Assembly (NCBI GenBank): GCA_012845835.1
Contig: JABAKD010000013.1
Span: forward strand, 9,489,128-9,553,127
Direction: 5' to 3'
DNA: 64,000 bases
Source of the DNA: Undaria pinnatifida
Lineage: Eukaryota > Sar > Phaeophyceae > Laminariales > Alariaceae
Shown piece after piece: positions 61,630 to 64,000 of the stretch. The notes below the pieces were generated by a model, which worked only from the letters and a program-made list of their open reading frames with translations, was not told the origin of the DNA and did no database searches. A program made the translations under genes and the position numbers. The first letter of the stretch is position 1. Each line of letters opens with the position of its first letter.

Positions 61630-61775
61630 CTGGCTCTTGCGCAACATCTCATGTATGTGTGCATGTTACGGTTCTTGCACAACATATCACACTGTATCTT
61701 TGGGTTACGACTCTTGCACAGCATCTCACTTCTGCATGGTACAACTCTTGCATGAGATCTGTGCGTTGCGGCTAA
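61630..61775. repeat. Tandem repeat of about 40-50 bp
   Basis: GGCTCTTGCGCAACATCTCA, GGTTCTTGCACAACATATCA, GACTCTTGCACAGCATCTCA and CAACTCTTGCATGAGATCT are successive units. A lone unit recurs at 62884. Confidence 0.8.
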
Positions 61776-61789
61776 AGGTGTCACCCTTT

Positions 61790-62500
61790 TACCAATTGCC
61801 CGGGTACTCGCGAGTACTAACCGGCTTGCTAATACCTGTCACGGGTACGATTAGCTCTTTATGCTCGCCGAGTATTTGGGCTCCGGGTACCCAGGTGCTC
61901 TTTAGATTACGTTCGAAATCGCGGGCATGGCGACTTATCATCCCCTAAGTCACGTCCCCTGGGTACTATTTCGTACAATATTCCCCAGGAAACCCTTTTC
62001 AACATAAGAGTGTTGTCTCATGCCTCACGCCTCACTGTGACCTATACGAGTAGCATTTTATTCTCGCCTAGTATTTGGGTCCGGGGTACCCGGGTACCTG
62101 GTGTAAACGGGTACACCCTGGTACCCGGGTACTCGTTAGATTACGTTTCGAATCTCGGGCATGACAACTTATCATCCCCTAAGTCACGTCCCCTGAGTAC
62201 TATTTCGTACAATATTCCCCAGGAAACCCTTTGCAAAATGTGAATGTTGTCTCATGCCTCACGCCTCACTGTGACCTATACGAGTAGCGTTTCATTCTCG
62301 CCGAATATCTAGGCCTCGGGTACCCGGGTACCTGATGTAAACGGGTGCCGGGGTACCCGGCGGGGTACCCGGGTACTCGTTAGATGACGTTCGAAATGCC
62401 GGGCATGGCAACTTATCATCCCCTAAATCACGTCCGTCCCCTGGGTACTATTTCGTACGATATTCCCCGGGAAACCCTTTTCAAAAAGGAAATGCTGTCT
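61790..62500. repeat. Three units of an approximately 238 bp repeat with GGTACCCGGGTACC palindromes
   Basis: Each unit contains a CGAGTA...CTCGCC.AGTAT block, GGTACCCGGGTAC words, CGAAAT.G.GGGCATG, CTTATCATCCCCTAA, ACTATTTCGTACAATATTCC and a TGTTGTCTCATGCCTCACGC end. The first unit is diverged at its start. Related GGGTACCC words continue to about 62880. Confidence 0.85.
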
Positions 62501-62929
62501 CATGCTTATCGCCTCACTCGCCTGTGCTTTGCACCCACAAACACATGCCAGGTATATATCTACGATGCGTTTGCATCGCGTAGTCTGTTATTGGTGCATG
62601 GAAATAATTGCTTGTGGAAGGGTGGTTATGCCGAATCCTATACCCTTTGCGTTACAACAACTCTCTTGAGAGTTTGTTCGTAGTAGCTAATTCGCAACAA
62701 GCTCGAACTTGATGAGAAATAATGTCGTGGGTACTCGTCTGTTAGCAGGGTACCCAAACGTTACGCGGGTACCCGGGTACCCGCCCAAAATAGCCGTAAG
62801 TACTCGCGAGTAATCGGGTCTTTTTCCCCCGAAATTCGCGGATACCCGTTTAAGACGGGTACTCGTCGGGTAACGCCTCTAGTCGCGGCTCTTGCACGGC
62901 ATCTCCTATTTGTATAAATCAGGGCTTTT

Positions 62930-63245
62930 CACGGGTCGGGTCAATCTCGCGGTTCGGGTCGGGTCTGACCCGATCCGACTCGTGAGAATTTCGAAACGTC
63001 TTGACCCGACTCGACCCGACCCGCGAGATTTTGAAAACCTCCTGACCCGACCCGACCCGACCCGCGAGATTTTGAAAACCTTCTGACCCGACCCGACCCG
63101 ACCCGCGATGTTTGAAATGCTCCTGACCCGATCCGACCCAACCTGCCACAATTCGGGTGACCCGCGAGATGCGGGTTTTATGCGGGTCAGGTCGACTTGA
63201 TCCGTGACATTTCTCACGGGTCAAAGTCGAAAAGTCACGGGTCAA
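62930..63245. repeat. GACCCGACCC tandem repeats
   Basis: Units of about 54 bases alternate GACCCGACCCGACCCGACCC with GCGAGATTTTGAAAACCT. Inverse-orientation GGGTCGGGT blocks at 62936-62965 and CGGGTCA words at 63183-63245 bracket the array. Confidence 0.88.
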
Positions 63246-63478
63246 AGCATGTATACCTCGGTCTGTTGGTTGGTCCTTGGTTCCACGTACTGTTCCCAGT
63301 ATGTCGTGTTCTCTACGTTTTTTACCGGCATTGTTTGCAGCTGATGAATATGTCATGTGGTGTGCGCGCGGAAAATAGGAAAGAAACCGCAACCCACATG
63401 CATGGGCATGCCCGTACCGCTAGACCACCGGGTCGACCCGACGAGCGACTCGACGAGCGAGCTAGTTATAAGTTATAA

Positions 63479-63617
63479 GTGCAATCTCCGGCCCCGGCAA
63501 GCAGCCTAGCTGAGCCGCCTCCGGCAGCAAGCCCACAACTGGGGCGGTGGATCTGTCAGCAGGGGCTGCGATCCGCGAGGATGCGTTGTCTGCTGCTGGT
63601 GTTTGCTGCTGCCAGGG

Positions 63618-63661
<44 letters not shown>

Positions 63662-64000
63662 CGACGACGACGACGACTGTTATTCTTGCTTTTTTACGTT
63701 TGGTCACATTTCGGACTGGTATGATAATTATCGAGCTAGCTACTACTTCTGCTATATTCATCTTCTATCGGTGCAGTCTCCAGCCCCGGCAAGCAGCCTA
63801 GCTGAGCCGCCTCCGGCAGCAAGCCCACAACTGGGGCGGTGGGTCTGTCAGCAGGGACTGCGATCCGCGAGAATCCGGCGTCTGCTGCTGCTGCTTGCTG
63901 CTGCCAGTGCTGCTGCTGCTGCTTCGACGACGACTGCCCGTCCTTGCCTCTTTACGTTTGGTCACATTTCGTTCTGGTATGACCGTAATATTACTACTGT
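63479..64000. repeat. Tandem pair of about 290 bp with CTG runs
   Basis: The units start at about 63479 and 63771 (GCCCCGGCAAGCAGCCTAGC, GCCCACAACTGGGGCGGTGG, TTTACGTTTGGTCACATTTC). The first carries about 13 CTG units at 63620-63660, the second a shorter run. The second unit is cut by the window end or close to it. Confidence 0.9.

Noticed and set aside
63390-63445. Possible tRNA on the minus strand (GGTGGTCTAGCGGTACGGGC, box-A-like)
   Set aside because: No acceptable T-arm or acceptor pairing downstream.

Overview
The window is nuclear DNA of a multicellular or protist eukaryote with large, intron-rich genes and a high load of small mobile elements. Three conserved genes can be read, all on the + strand: the 3' half of a bleomycin hydrolase (cysteine peptidase family C1B), a complete alpha-tubulin, and most of an ALG10-type dolichyl-P-glucose glucosyltransferase. 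The strongly GC-biased third positions of the tubulin exons, the stramenopile-like tubulin sequence, kilobase introns and dense non-autonomous repeats suggest a brown alga or a close stramenopile relative; this assignment is inference from sequence style, not a proof.

Layout. 1-10849: bleomycin hydrolase, entered in mid-gene, six exons with a 5 kb intron 1 full of repeats and one GC-AG intron. 10850-17160: intergenic, with an array of about 88 bp repeats directly downstream of the stop, TTAA-ended miniature elements, a decayed LINE end on the minus strand, and the second copy of a segment also present in bleomycin hydrolase intron 1. 17161-21940: alpha-tubulin with three introns and a triplicated hairpin in the 3' UTR. 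21941-48889: mostly gene-poor repeat DNA (a 1.9 kb degenerate array, simple repeats, several miniature inverted-repeat families) with a few isolated exon-like open stretches of unknown identity. 48890-54300: a two-exon minus-strand gene fragment of unknown function, a 0.96 kb tandem duplication, a zinc-ribbon-like minus-strand exon and a candidate 1.3 kb terminal-inverted-repeat element. 54507-60904: ALG10, five recognised exons, first and last coding exons not found. 60905-64000: tandem repeats of several kinds.

The three recognised genes are housekeeping functions in different compartments (cytosolic peptide turnover, microtubules, ER N-glycan precursor assembly) and there is no sign that they work together. 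The most informative non-gene content is the repeat biology: a short A-tailed SINE-like element with two clear target-site duplications and two paralogous empty sites, at least three miniature inverted-repeat families, and an inserted element whose C-tract appears to serve as the polypyrimidine tract of a bleomycin hydrolase intron. Exon boundaries were chosen by reading frame, splice consensus and remembered family alignments; none was tested with transcripts.
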